Below, piece by piece: positions 1 to 7,527 of a stretch of 19,247 bases of DNA. Source of the DNA: JBKEDC01 sp047972995. Lineage in GTDB: Bacteria; Bacteroidota; Bacteroidia; Bacteroidales; Prolixibacteraceae. The position numbers and the translations under genes were made by a program. The DNA lies in NCBI GenBank assembly GCA_047972995.1, contig JBKEBD010000007.1:1-19247 (forward strand). The letters run 5' to 3'. The notes beneath the pieces are model-generated. The model had not been told where the DNA came from. It worked only from the letters and a program-made list of their open reading frames with translations, and searched no databases. Numbering within the stretch: the first letter of the stretch is position 1; each line of letters opens with the position of its first letter.

Positions 1-236
1 TCATAAATATTCAAACCATTAAAGAAGAAGTCAGCTTTGTCAAAAAGCAACTTGATGCCTCAGCAAATGCAGCTCGTTTATCCAGACAGCGTTATGATGG
101 TGGAATCTCAAGTTATCTGGAAGTACTCGATGCCGAGCGGACTCTCTTTGAAATAGAATTGTATAATTCTGAGCTTCAATTTCGACATTTGAGTGCATAC
201 ACCGATTTGTATAAGGCATTAGGCGGAAGTTGGTAG
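1..236 (+). CDS. TolC/OprM-type outer-membrane efflux protein, C-terminal part (5' end outside window)
   Basis: This is the last ~77 codons of an outer-membrane factor of an RND-type (or similar) efflux system, read in frame from base 3 to the TAG at 234-236. The visible part contains RYDGGISSYLEVLDAERTL, the signature of the second long periplasmic helix pair in OprM/NodT-family channels. It is followed by the typical tail ending in LYKALGGSW. The family forms trimeric beta-barrel/alpha-barrel ducts that connect an inner-membrane pump and a periplasmic adaptor to the outside. The partner pump and adaptor genes would be expected upstream, off the left edge. No obvious hairpin-plus-T-run terminator follows; a repeat element begins about 70 bp downstream. 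The family call is firm, but the transported substrate cannot be inferred. Confidence 0.88.
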   Translation, partial: INIQTIKEEVSFVKKQLDASANAARLSRQRYDGGISSYLEVLDAERTLFEIELYNSELQFRHLSAYTDLYKALGGSW

Positions 237-307
237 ATTTAAATTACCTGCGTTTATTGGTGGTTTGCAAGTTGAGAAGAATAAACCTTGGCAACCTGCC
301 TACTTAA

Positions 308-432
308 TAACCTGAGTTTCGGATAAGATTTTGCCTCAGGTTGTTCTGCTTTTGAGCAGAACAAAAGGCTTCTAAGTGCAGCTATTCTTGAAATAAATCC
401 TGTGGTGAAAGCTTATCCGAAACTCAGGTTAA
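308..432. repeat. MITE-like element with ~21-bp terminal inverted repeats
   Basis: A ~125-bp element is bounded by TAACCTGAGTTTCGGATAAG at the left end (308-327) and by its reverse complement at the right end (412-431). The interior is non-coding and holds a small hairpin (TTCTGCTTTTGAGCAGAA, 343-360). The left end also forms a 35-bp unit (308-342) repeated in inverted orientation at 505-539, and the right-end unit recurs at 3871-3897. No transposase is present. The structure fits a non-autonomous miniature element or the degraded ends of an insertion sequence, but its family cannot be assigned by eye. Confidence 0.7.
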
Positions 433-502
433 TACTTATCGTTATAGATGTAATACTCAGTTACGTTTATTATAAGTATAAAGAATCAGATAAAGTTTTC
501 TA

Positions 503-540
503 TTAACCTGAGGCAACATCTTATCCAGAACTCAGGTTAA
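503..540 (-). repeat. Second copy of the TAACCTGAG hairpin repeat
   Basis: The arms TAACCTGAG (503-511) and CTCAGGTTA (531-539) enclose an 18-20 nt loop. Read on the minus strand, 505-539 matches 308-342 at about 32 of 35 positions, so it is a dispersed repeat and not a chance palindrome. It lies about 30 bp beyond the stop codon of the truncated signal-peptide fragment at 571-699. That position suggests the insertion may have replaced the rest of that gene. Confidence 0.65.
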
Positions 541-570
541 TACAATTTGATTTATAATCAGACCGGTTTT

Positions 571-699
571 TTATTGATAGATTCCTTTTCCAACGTTTTT
601 CGGAAAGACAGTTTCATCAAAAAAGCTAACTTTTTGTGCTTGCAAACCCAATGATGCAAGACAAAATAACATACTGACACACAACAATCTTTTCTTAAT
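571..699 (-). pseudogene. Truncated N-terminus of a secreted protein (signal peptide plus ~20 residues)
   Basis: Reading leftward from 699, the codons give a classic signal peptide (KKRLLCVSMLFCLASLGLQA, then Q-K-V) and about 18 further residues (FFDETVFPKNVGKGIYQ) before a TAA at 571-573. In-frame stops (TAA TAA) lie just upstream. The codon at the expected start is ATT instead of ATG, and the nearest in-frame alternatives are TTG at 685-687 and ATG at 670-672. A lysine-rich n-region, hydrophobic core and AQA-like cleavage site are all visible, so this is probably the 5' end of a real exported-protein gene. Its 3' part is gone and the start appears damaged. The mature function is unknown. 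Confidence 0.5.
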
Positions 700-898
700 C
701 GAACATTATTAAAACACTATCATCCGAAAGTTTTTTTCGAGATTCAATAAAAAGCACGAAGAATTCCTGTTTTTTTCACCACAAAATCAAAAACGATCGG
801 ACTCTTCAGACGCAACAAAATACATACAAACCAGTAATCAAGCAAATTTTAGATCTAATCCTACATGGCATTTCTCTAGCTGTATTTCCTAACATAGG

Positions 899-952
899 TC
901 AGATAAGGGATGTTGCAAATATTATGATGCTTTTGTTCATTTTAGTTATCAT
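899..952 (-). pseudogene. 17-codon signal-peptide stub directly downstream of the pectate lyase
   Basis: The ATG at 950-952 follows the pectate lyase stop codon with no gap (TAAATG), an arrangement seen in translationally coupled genes. It encodes MITKMNKSIIIFATSLI and then hits TGA at 899-901. The second Met (938-940) begins a typical export-signal n-region and hydrophobic core. Reading through the TGA gives only ~30 more residues before the next stop, without recognisable similarity. The simplest reading is the remnant of the next gene in the pectate lyase operon. A short leader peptide or chance is possible. Confidence 0.35.
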
Positions 953-3433
953 TTACTCATAAAAAACAGTAAACTCACGAAGTTTACTATCGCCTTCCTT
1001 ATCTGTAGCTTCGATTGTGAAATATGCAAAACCTTTGCCTATACTTTCAATTTCGATAACCCCATTCTCGAAAGATATTGATGCTCCATTAGAAGATACC
1101 AACTCATACTCCGGATTATATTTTTGATATCCTTTGAAATAATCTGCAAGATTAATTGTGAACTTTTTATCAGCCTTCTCAAAGAAATGAGGCATTGCCA
1201 ACCATGCCAAGTAATCTTCGAGCTCAGTGAATCCATCATCATTATCATCTCGGTTTGAATCAGAAAAATCTCCTGCTTCCGAGTTCGGATTTAGACCTTT
1301 TGCTTCTTCCCACCAGTTTGGTAGTCCGTCATGGTCGGTGTCCCAATTATCTTCTCTTTTGTAAGTTTTATAATTTGGGAAACCTCCCGAATCTTTTTCA
1401 GTGTCAATCATTCCTCCCATTTTGCTTAGCGAGCCCATGTTTGTATATGTGCTGTCGATGGTTTCTTTTACGATGCGTTGGTCGTGCGAATCCAATAAAG
1501 GCTGAGTGCAACCAACATCCGACATTACATCCTTATATGCTGCTTTGGCAGATTGAGTTTCAACATACGACTCAAAGAATGGCTCATCAACGAAAGTTTC
1601 GTAGCCTACATTTTCATTATTAGTTGTGGTTTGCTTTCTTCCGTCTTCTTGATTGCTTTCATCGAAATATCCTGTCATTACATTGTTTGCAAAATAAGCT
1701 CTCTGACTACCCTTTCCCACTCCTTCGTGTTGCATATTCAATGCATAGAAAAAGCTTGTTGCAGGACCGGGTTTGTAATAGTTCCCAACAAAGTTAACCT
1801 CATGCGCACCTCCATCGGTAGCTCTGCGTCCCCAATTATATACCACATTGTTTCTAATATCCACTCGTCCTGTGTAATATCCATCTCCGCTTAGCCCGCC
1901 ACCAATACTCCAATTTCTACCATAATTATGAGCCAATAAGTTATGATGGAAGCTACCAACATCACCACCTACAGTTGCAGCAAAACCATGCATCTTACCT
2001 TCACTATATTTATGGTGGTTTGCTTTGTTTAGAGCTTCGGAAATAAGAGTTCTTTGCAATGTAATATTATGAGCACCTCTCGAACTAAACGATTCATCGA
2101 TAGTCCAACTTATCGAAGCATGGTCGATAATGCTATGATTAGCACCTGTAAGACCCATTCCATCATAAGTTTTTCCGGATCCAATTCTCACGCGCATAAA
2201 TCTCATAATATTGTCATTACCGGTTAGCCCAACCGGTGCACGAGTTAATGTAATTCCCTCTCCGGGAGCAGTTTGTCCTGCTACTGTAATATATGGTTGA
2301 TTAATAATCAATCTAGATTTAAGTTCGATATTTCCGCCTACTGTAAAAACAATAGTTCTAGGTCCGATATCATTATTTACAGCTTCTCTGAAACTTCCCG
2401 GACCATCATCATTTAGATTGGTAACTTCTACAACTTTTCCACTTCTACCTCCTCGGGCAAATCTTCCATAACCTTCGGCACCCGGGAAGGCTAGGTGTCT
2501 AGGACGGAAATACCAAACCTTACCTTCTGTTATTTGTCCGTCTTTGTCTACTTCATCCACTCTCCAATAGTATGTTTTGTGAGATTTTATATCAGGAATT
2601 TGCATCGAATTCTCTTTTGTTTCCCCAATATATACAGAGTCAAATTGGTCTACATATCCATCTAATTCGTCCTTTCTAAAACTTAGATATATCATGTGTT
2701 TGGCTGCATTCGGAGATGGAGTCCAAGATAATGTTATCTTTCCATTATCTGCATCCACATGTTCATCTGCATCAGTAGGATATGGCTTTGTTGCTTGTTC
2801 TTTTACATTCGGGGTATTAAGTTCAATGCCACAAAGAATAACATTTTTGTTCGAAGCATCGGATGCCTTATCCGCTTCGAAAACAAATTCAACATCCTGT
2901 CCTTCTTTAGCTTCGAAAACTATGTACTCAGTCTGAGAATCAGCATTATCCAAAACCCTTACTGAAGGTTGGATATTATCTGCGCTAAGTTTACCGTCTA
3001 CATAAATATCAATAGGGGCAAAAGTATTAGATTTCGGACTGTCAATATTATTTAGGAATGCCAATAGACTATGCTTCCCTGCTTTTAGTCCCGAGATTGT
3101 AAGTTTTATAGCAGCACCATCATTACCATTTTCCACAGTAACACCGTCGCTTGCAAGCTTAGATGTAGAAGTCCCCACTTTATACCAAGAGCTCTTTAAT
3201 CCCTCGCCGGTTTCCCCTTCTTTAGATAGAGTAAAAGTAACACCTTCGTAGGTTTTCGATATTGGAGCATCGAAATTATTCCAAAATTCATAACCATACT
3301 CACCCACTTCTCCGACTTTTCTTCCGTCTTGGCTAAAGTCAATTTTCACTCTAGGTCCATTATTTATAGGAGCCGATTCTTGGCAGCTAGCCAAAATAAA
3401 TAAAAGTAGTACGATTATATTTCCTGATTTCAT
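953..3433 (-). CDS. Pectate lyase (PL1-type) lipoprotein with N-terminal beta domain, FN3, lyase, Ca-binding and Ig-like modules
   Basis: This 826-residue protein is probably exported and lipid-anchored: residues 1-17 form a lipoprotein signal (hydrophobic core, then LASC with Cys17 as lipobox). Residues ~25-206 resemble the N-terminal beta-sandwich found on Bacteroidota pectate lyases (starts KIDFSQDGRKV, ends GIELNTPN). Residues ~216-310 are a fibronectin-III-like module ending in YYWRVDEVDKDG...VWYFRPR. The lyase core starts at ~313 with AFPGAEGYGRFARGGRSG and continues as a right-handed beta-helix rich in N/H motifs (SIIDHASISW, FHHNLLAHNYGRNWS, HEVNFVGNYYKPG). At ~695-745 there is a Ca-binding DTDHDGLPNWWEE / DDNDDGFTELEDYL segment, then an Ig-like tail. 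It should cleave homogalacturonan by beta-elimination at the cell surface or in the periplasm. No SusC/SusD or regulator neighbours are present, so it is either an orphan or the remains of a larger locus. Confidence 0.88.
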   Translation of the reverse strand: MKSGNIIVLLLFILASCQESAPINNGPRVKIDFSQDGRKVGEVGEYGYEFWNNFDAPISKTYEGVTFTLSKEGETGEGLKSSWYKVGTSTSKLASDGVTVENGNDGAAIKLTISGLKAGKHSLLAFLNNIDSPKSNTFAPIDIYVDGKLSADNIQPSVRVLDNADSQTEYIVFEAKEGQDVEFVFEADKASDASNKNVILCGIELNTPNVKEQATKPYPTDADEHVDADNGKITLSWTPSPNAAKHMIYLSFRKDELDGYVDQFDSVYIGETKENSMQIPDIKSHKTYYWRVDEVDKDGQITEGKVWYFRPRHLAFPGAEGYGRFARGGRSGKVVEVTNLNDDGPGSFREAVNNDIGPRTIVFTVGGNIELKSRLIINQPYITVAGQTAPGEGITLTRAPVGLTGNDNIMRFMRVRIGSGKTYDGMGLTGANHSIIDHASISWTIDESFSSRGAHNITLQRTLISEALNKANHHKYSEGKMHGFAATVGGDVGSFHHNLLAHNYGRNWSIGGGLSGDGYYTGRVDIRNNVVYNWGRRATDGGAHEVNFVGNYYKPGPATSFFYALNMQHEGVGKGSQRAYFANNVMTGYFDESNQEDGRKQTTTNNENVGYETFVDEPFFESYVETQSAKAAYKDVMSDVGCTQPLLDSHDQRIVKETIDSTYTNMGSLSKMGGMIDTEKDSGGFPNYKTYKREDNWDTDHDGLPNWWEEAKGLNPNSEAGDFSDSNRDDNDDGFTELEDYLAWLAMPHFFEKADKKFTINLADYFKGYQKYNPEYELVSSNGASISFENGVIEIESIGKGFAYFTIEATDKEGDSKLREFTVFYE

Positions 3434-3490
3434 AAAAAGTGTTTTAATTAGTTTGTATTCTGCAATTTACCTTTGATATAATAACGATTA

Positions 3491-3520
3491 CAAAGTTAAA
3501 AAAAAAAAGACAAAGTACAA
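3491..3520 (-). promoter_or_regulatory. Predicted Bacteroidota-type promoter of the pectate lyase gene
   Basis: On the minus strand a TAACTTTG box (3491-3498) matches the TAnnTTTG -7 consensus. A TTG (3518-3520) lies 19 nt upstream, the usual -33 spacing. The spacer is a long T-tract. This puts the start site near 3485, leaving a ~50-nt AT-rich leader before the ATG at 3433. Confidence 0.6.
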
Positions 3521-3700
3521 TGAATTGACCATCTAACGAAAAAACAGCATACTCTTTGCACAACACAACATTAGCATTCATGGGTGACCTAAAAGTTTGG
3601 CTCTATGTTGTTTGTAGTGGGTAATTAGCTCATCGGGCTTCAAACTTAATACCCAACCTTGCCTAGCCCAGATGGCTTCAATCTTAATGATTGAGATTAA

Positions 3701-3761
3701 TCCCTTACGGGGGATAGTAGTGTGAATATCTTTATGCTATTATGATTAATCGCCTACGGCG
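3701..3761. repeat. Two REP-like short hairpins with a TACGG core
   Basis: The segments GATTAATCCCTTACGGGGGA (3695-3714) and GATTAATCGCCTACGGCGA (3744-3762) share the lead GATTAATC and form small GC-rich hairpins (CCCTTACGGGG and CGCCTACGGCG). The loop is conserved although the stem bases differ in a compensatory way. This pattern is typical of REP-type elements. No RAYT transposase is present in the window. Confidence 0.45.
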
Positions 3762-3870
3762 AAGTATTTACACACAAAACGTTATAGAGCTGTTTTTCGG
3801 CAAAAACAGTGATGAGTTTTCAGGGCAAAAAACACGATTTGCGAGCAGCTGTGTCAAACATGCTACCTAC

Positions 3871-3897
3871 TAACCTGAGTTCTGGATAAGCTTTCAC
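3871..3897 (+). repeat. Isolated copy of the TAACCTGAG repeat end
   Basis: TAACCTGAGTTCTGGATAAG followed by CTTTCAC matches the reverse complement of 405-431 with only two differences. This copy has no partner arm nearby. Together with the copies at 308-432 and 503-540 it brackets the pectate lyase gene and its stubs. Confidence 0.65.
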
Positions 3898-4233
3898 TTT
3901 CCCACAGAAGATTACAATTTAGTTCGTGAAAAAAATGCAAGCAAACTGTAACGCCCGCTACTTTTTACAACAAAAATACAAGCTAGACCATCCGACGAAG
4001 TCTTTTTTTTTAACAAAAATGAACTAAATACAAAAAAGGATTCACAATTGTTCATTAAAATTTGCCCATTTGTAATTCCTAATTGTCCATTCTCAATTCA
4101 GATTATCCTATTAACTTTATCCTAGCGATATTTGGGACATTTTCTAAATTTTTCAGTTAAATTTGTCGATAGAATTTTAGGAGAAACTACACGGTGCTTC
4201 TATTTTATTAGCACACTAACTATTAATACTTTC

Positions 4234-6711
4234 ATGATGCCCCACGCTATTAAATATATTGCTCTTTTGTTCTGCTGTTTTATCAGTTGGAACTCTTCGG
4301 CTAACGATGCCAAAACCGATTCGTTGGCTCAGATGCCCTATGCTATTAATCAAATTAGTGCCGAAACCGAGAAAACACAACGTTTCCTCCGCGATGTATC
4401 AGTACAGTTGAACTCTTCGGAAAACAAGGCACTGCTCGACTCCATTAAGTTGGCTAAAGTGGAAAAGGCGAACAAGGTAAATCAATATCTCGATGGGGAT
4501 AATTTCAATAAATTAGAAGCTCGTCAAATAGAAAATCTTCAGGGAATACTTACCAAAGAATATGACGAGCTAAACAAAATGCGCCAAGCCATGAGCAACA
4601 AAACGGCTTTATTCGACAGTCAGCTCAAACAGGCGCGTTTGCAAAGGAACCGCTGGGGAAAGACCTTAAAGTCTGATTCTTTAAATGAATTGTCACAAAA
4701 TATTATCAGCCGAATAGAGCAAAACACTGGTATGCTTGACAGCTCAATTGTCATGCTATCTAGTTTCAACAAGGAGTTGCTTTATCAGCAAGACGAAATA
4801 ACCAATGGAATTTGGGTTATTGAAGATCTTCAAACAAAGCTCAAAAACAAGCTAAATGACTATCGTACAAACCTCTACGATAGCAACAATCTTCCCATAT
4901 GGAAGCTGCACACCCTTGGTTCCGACTCTATTTCGGTTACCGAAAACATTAAAAGCTCTTTACGTGCTAAACAATATGCACTCAAGGCTTATCGAAATAG
5001 TTACAATCATTTGTTTTTGTTTTGGTTCATCAGTTCGCTCGTTATAGCGATTATTTTACTCCGCATACGCCATAACTTTGCGCGCAGAAATAAGGCGGGG
5101 AAAACCACAAGCCATAACAACGAGACGCCCTATCCGATTATCACCGCCATTTTTTTAGGCACACTACTCACCATCTTAAATTATCCGAATGCGCCCACAC
5201 TCATTCTTTCCATATTGCAACTTTCGCTGTTTATTCCCACGCTAACTTTACTGCCTGCCCTGTGGACCCGCTTGCCTTATCGCTACTTTGTGTTTGCTGT
5301 GGGCACTGTGCTCATTGTGGTGCTTACCGACACGCTAAACGATTTAGCTATTGTGAACCGTGCACTGATGCTCTTCAATAGTATTTCACTGATTAGCATA
5401 TACATAACCCTGTTTGATTGGCTAAAAAATCACGACCGCATACAGCGAAGTATTCCGCTGAACAACACCATGCTTGTGGTGGGAATTACATCTATTATTT
5501 TTTCTCTTATCTGCAATATTATTGGAAACTCATATCTTATGAGCGTGTTCTTCAATGGATCAATCACGGCCATCTTTGGCGGTGCCCTTTTATATTCTGT
5601 GCGTAGAATTATCAACAACAATATCGACCTTATTGTGGAAGATAAGATACTCGGCAAGCTGCATATTTTTGAAGAAAACAGCACAATCATCATACACACC
5701 AGTCATAAGATTGTGCATAGCTTGTGCGTTATATTTTGGTTCATTCTCACGGCCAAAAGTCTTGTGGTGTTCGACCCCATTTACGACTGGGTTAAAACCA
5801 TACTCGATAAGCCATGGGAGCTCGGTTCTATGTCGATTTCATTGGGAAACATTCTTGCCTTTGTAATTACTTTTATTTTCACCATCTACATTTCGCGCTT
5901 CATTCGCTTTATTTTAGAAGGTGAAGTGTTTATCCGCACCCACACTTCGCGAGGGGTTGCCGGTGTTATACTCATGCTCGTTCGTTTAAGCTTGGTAGCC
6001 GTGGGGATAATTCTCGCAATGGGGGCTGCCGATATCGATGTGAGCAACATCACCATCATTTTTGGAGCACTTGGTGTAGGTATTGGTTTTGGTTTGCAAA
6101 CCATTTTCAACAACTTAGCATCGGGGATTATTTTGGCTTTCGAACGCCCTATAAAGGCTGGCGATATGATTCAAATTCACAGCCTCGATTTGTGGGGAGA
6201 AGTAAAGGAAATTGGCATTAGAGCTAGCACCATCTCCACTTTCGATGGAGCCGATGTTATTGTGCCCAATGGGAACCTGCTTGCCAACGAGGTGATCAAC
6301 TGGACACACTCTAACCAACGCCGTCGCCAAGAAGTTTTTGTGGGTGTGGCCTATGGAACCGACCTCAACATGGTTTGCGATATTCTAACGAAAGTCATTA
6401 ACAGTCAGTCGGGGGTGATTAAACATCCTGAACCCTATGTTATCTTCACTGGGTTTGGCGAAAGCTCGCTCGATTTCAGCATTCGTTTCTGGACACACTT
6501 CAACGATGGACTTATCATTAAAAGCGCAGTGGGCATTGCCATCGACAATGCTTTCAAAGCTGCCGGCGTGGAAATTCCATTCCCTCAACGCGATTTGCAC
6601 ATCATTCAAAAAGGCGATAGTAGTGTGAAAGTGAAATATCAAAGCACACTTGCTAATTTGCAAGAAGAGGGGAAACTAAAGATGGAAAACAACGAGTTTA
6701 AACAAGAATAG
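4234..6711 (+). CDS. MscS-family mechanosensitive channel with long periplasmic N-terminal region
   Basis: This is an ~825-residue channel of the large MscS/MscK-like type. I place the start at ATG 4234 (or 4237): it gives a clean signal peptide (n-region, core IALLFCCFISW, cleavage near NSSA-N), whereas extending to the TTG at 4132 buries that signal. Residues ~28-255 are hydrophilic, Gln/Lys/Leu-rich and likely helical or coiled-coil in the periplasm. They are followed by many transmembrane segments from ~258 to ~600. The pore-lining helix is FGALGVGIGFGLQTIFNN (starting near residue 608), then the MscS beta domain (ERPIKAGDMIQI, VIVPNGNLLANEVINW) and the C-terminal alpha/beta domain (GVAYGTDL ... 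FWTHF). The family releases osmolytes under hypo-osmotic shock from the inner membrane. The start of trmN6 lies 19 nt after its stop, so the two are probably co-transcribed. Confidence 0.9.
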   Translation: MMPHAIKYIALLFCCFISWNSSANDAKTDSLAQMPYAINQISAETEKTQRFLRDVSVQLNSSENKALLDSIKLAKVEKANKVNQYLDGDNFNKLEARQIENLQGILTKEYDELNKMRQAMSNKTALFDSQLKQARLQRNRWGKTLKSDSLNELSQNIISRIEQNTGMLDSSIVMLSSFNKELLYQQDEITNGIWVIEDLQTKLKNKLNDYRTNLYDSNNLPIWKLHTLGSDSISVTENIKSSLRAKQYALKAYRNSYNHLFLFWFISSLVIAIILLRIRHNFARRNKAGKTTSHNNETPYPIITAIFLGTLLTILNYPNAPTLILSILQLSLFIPTLTLLPALWTRLPYRYFVFAVGTVLIVVLTDTLNDLAIVNRALMLFNSISLISIYITLFDWLKNHDRIQRSIPLNNTMLVVGITSIIFSLICNIIGNSYLMSVFFNGSITAIFGGALLYSVRRIINNNIDLIVEDKILGKLHIFEENSTIIIHTSHKIVHSLCVIFWFILTAKSLVVFDPIYDWVKTILDKPWELGSMSISLGNILAFVITFIFTIYISRFIRFILEGEVFIRTHTSRGVAGVILMLVRLSLVAVGIILAMGAADIDVSNITIIFGALGVGIGFGLQTIFNNLASGIILAFERPIKAGDMIQIHSLDLWGEVKEIGIRASTISTFDGADVIVPNGNLLANEVINWTHSNQRRRQEVFVGVAYGTDLNMVCDILTKVINSQSGVIKHPEPYVIFTGFGESSLDFSIRFWTHFNDGLIIKSAVGIAIDNAFKAAGVEIPFPQRDLHIIQKGDSSVKVKYQSTLANLQEEGKLKMENNEFKQE

Positions 6712-6730
6712 TTATCAATTTGCACAGCTC

Positions 6731-7441
6731 ATGAGCCGACCTTTTCATTTTAAGCAATTCAGCATTTCTCAAGAAAATGCAGCCATGAAAGTTGGATTTG
6801 ATGGTGTTATTCTCGGTGCTTGGTGCAATGTTACCCACAGTAGCTCTTGCCTCGATTTGGGCACGAGCACCGGTTTGCTAGCGCTCATGATGGCGCAACG
6901 AAATGCACAAGCCAAAATAACAGCGATAGAAATTGATGCTGAATCATGCACTGATGCCCAACTGAATTTCGAACAATCGGCATTTGCTCACCGGCTAAAG
7001 CTGGTGCAAACTGATTTCCTGCAATGGAATAGCGAAGAAACATATGCACACATTGTGAGCAATCCGCCGTTTTTTATTGAAAATACAATTGCCGCAGGCG
7101 AAAGTAGAAGTAAAGCACGACAAGCGCAACACTTTCCGCTGCAAGCTTGGCTGCCCAAGGCGAAAGAGTTGCTTGCCAAAGGTGGAAAGATTAGTTTCAT
7201 CTATCCTTCCAAAGAAAAATCGCTGATTATGCGCACGGCATCGGCTGTGGGGCTTCATCTTCATCGGGAATGTTGGATAAAGTCGAACCCCGACAAGCTA
7301 CCTCATCGGATTCTAGTGGAACTCCGATTAACAGCACCGCTGGAAATGCACTCCGAGGAAATGTGCATTCGTCAATCGAGCAGCAACAACTACCACAATG
7401 ACCACATTAGCCTGTGTCGTGATTTTTATCTGCATATGTAG
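6731..7441 (+). CDS. trmN6: tRNA1(Val) (adenine-37-N6)-methyltransferase
   Basis: This 236-residue class-I SAM methyltransferase makes m6A37 in tRNA-Val (E. coli YfiC/TrmN6). It opens with the family hallmark FHFKQFSISQENAAMKVGFD (residues 5-24). SAM-binding motif I is LDLGTSTG (41-48), the acidic ribose-binding position is in AIEID (65-69), and the N6-adenine catalytic motif is NPPFF (111-115). The tail ISLCRDFYLHM is also typical. Its length is normal for the family. It starts 19 nt after the mscS stop without a visible promoter, so it is likely the second gene of that transcript. It faces the antiporter gene convergently. Confidence 0.93.
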   Translation: MSRPFHFKQFSISQENAAMKVGFDGVILGAWCNVTHSSSCLDLGTSTGLLALMMAQRNAQAKITAIEIDAESCTDAQLNFEQSAFAHRLKLVQTDFLQWNSEETYAHIVSNPPFFIENTIAAGESRSKARQAQHFPLQAWLPKAKELLAKGGKISFIYPSKEKSLIMRTASAVGLHLHRECWIKSNPDKLPHRILVELRLTAPLEMHSEEMCIRQSSSNNYHNDHISLCRDFYLHM

Positions 7442-7450
7442 GCTGATTGC

Positions 7451-7497
7451 AAAAAAACACCTGCTGGCAAAAGGTAATTCATGCTACCAGCAGGTGT
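7451..7497 (-). terminator. Intrinsic terminator of the antiporter gene
   Basis: The perfect 11-bp arms ACACCTGCTGG (7457-7467) and CCAGCAGGTGT (7487-7497) form a hairpin. On the minus strand it is followed directly by seven T's (complement of 7451-7457). It lies about 30 bp beyond the antiporter stop at 7528. On the plus strand there is no T-run, so trmN6 would only be weakly stopped by the same hairpin. Confidence 0.85.
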
Positions 7498-7527
7498 GAA
7501 ATGGTGATTTTTCGAAAATGCGAGATC

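Larger units (their letters stand above)
3434..4233. other. Long intergenic region between divergent pectate lyase and mscS genes
   Basis: No convincing coding sequence is visible in this ~800 bp. It holds the pectate lyase promoter at the left, two short GC-centred hairpins (3701-3761), a perfect 8-bp stem hairpin CTGTTTTT/AAAAACAG (3790-3809), one copy of the TAACCTGAG repeat (3871-3897), and AT-rich simple repeats of the form ATTGTYCATT (4047-4100). The right part must contain the mscS promoter. TAACTTTA at 4112-4119 is a weak candidate without a well-spaced -33 TTG. Confidence 0.6.

Noticed and set aside
4047..4100. ATTGTYCATT simple repeats upstream of mscS
   Set aside because: Low-complexity AT-rich repeats of this kind are common between Bacteroidota genes, and no regular structure or dyad stands out.
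4132..4233. Upstream TTG extension of the MscS-type gene
   Set aside because: It would add 34 residues before a well-formed signal peptide beginning at the ATG 4234; the extension has no family similarity.
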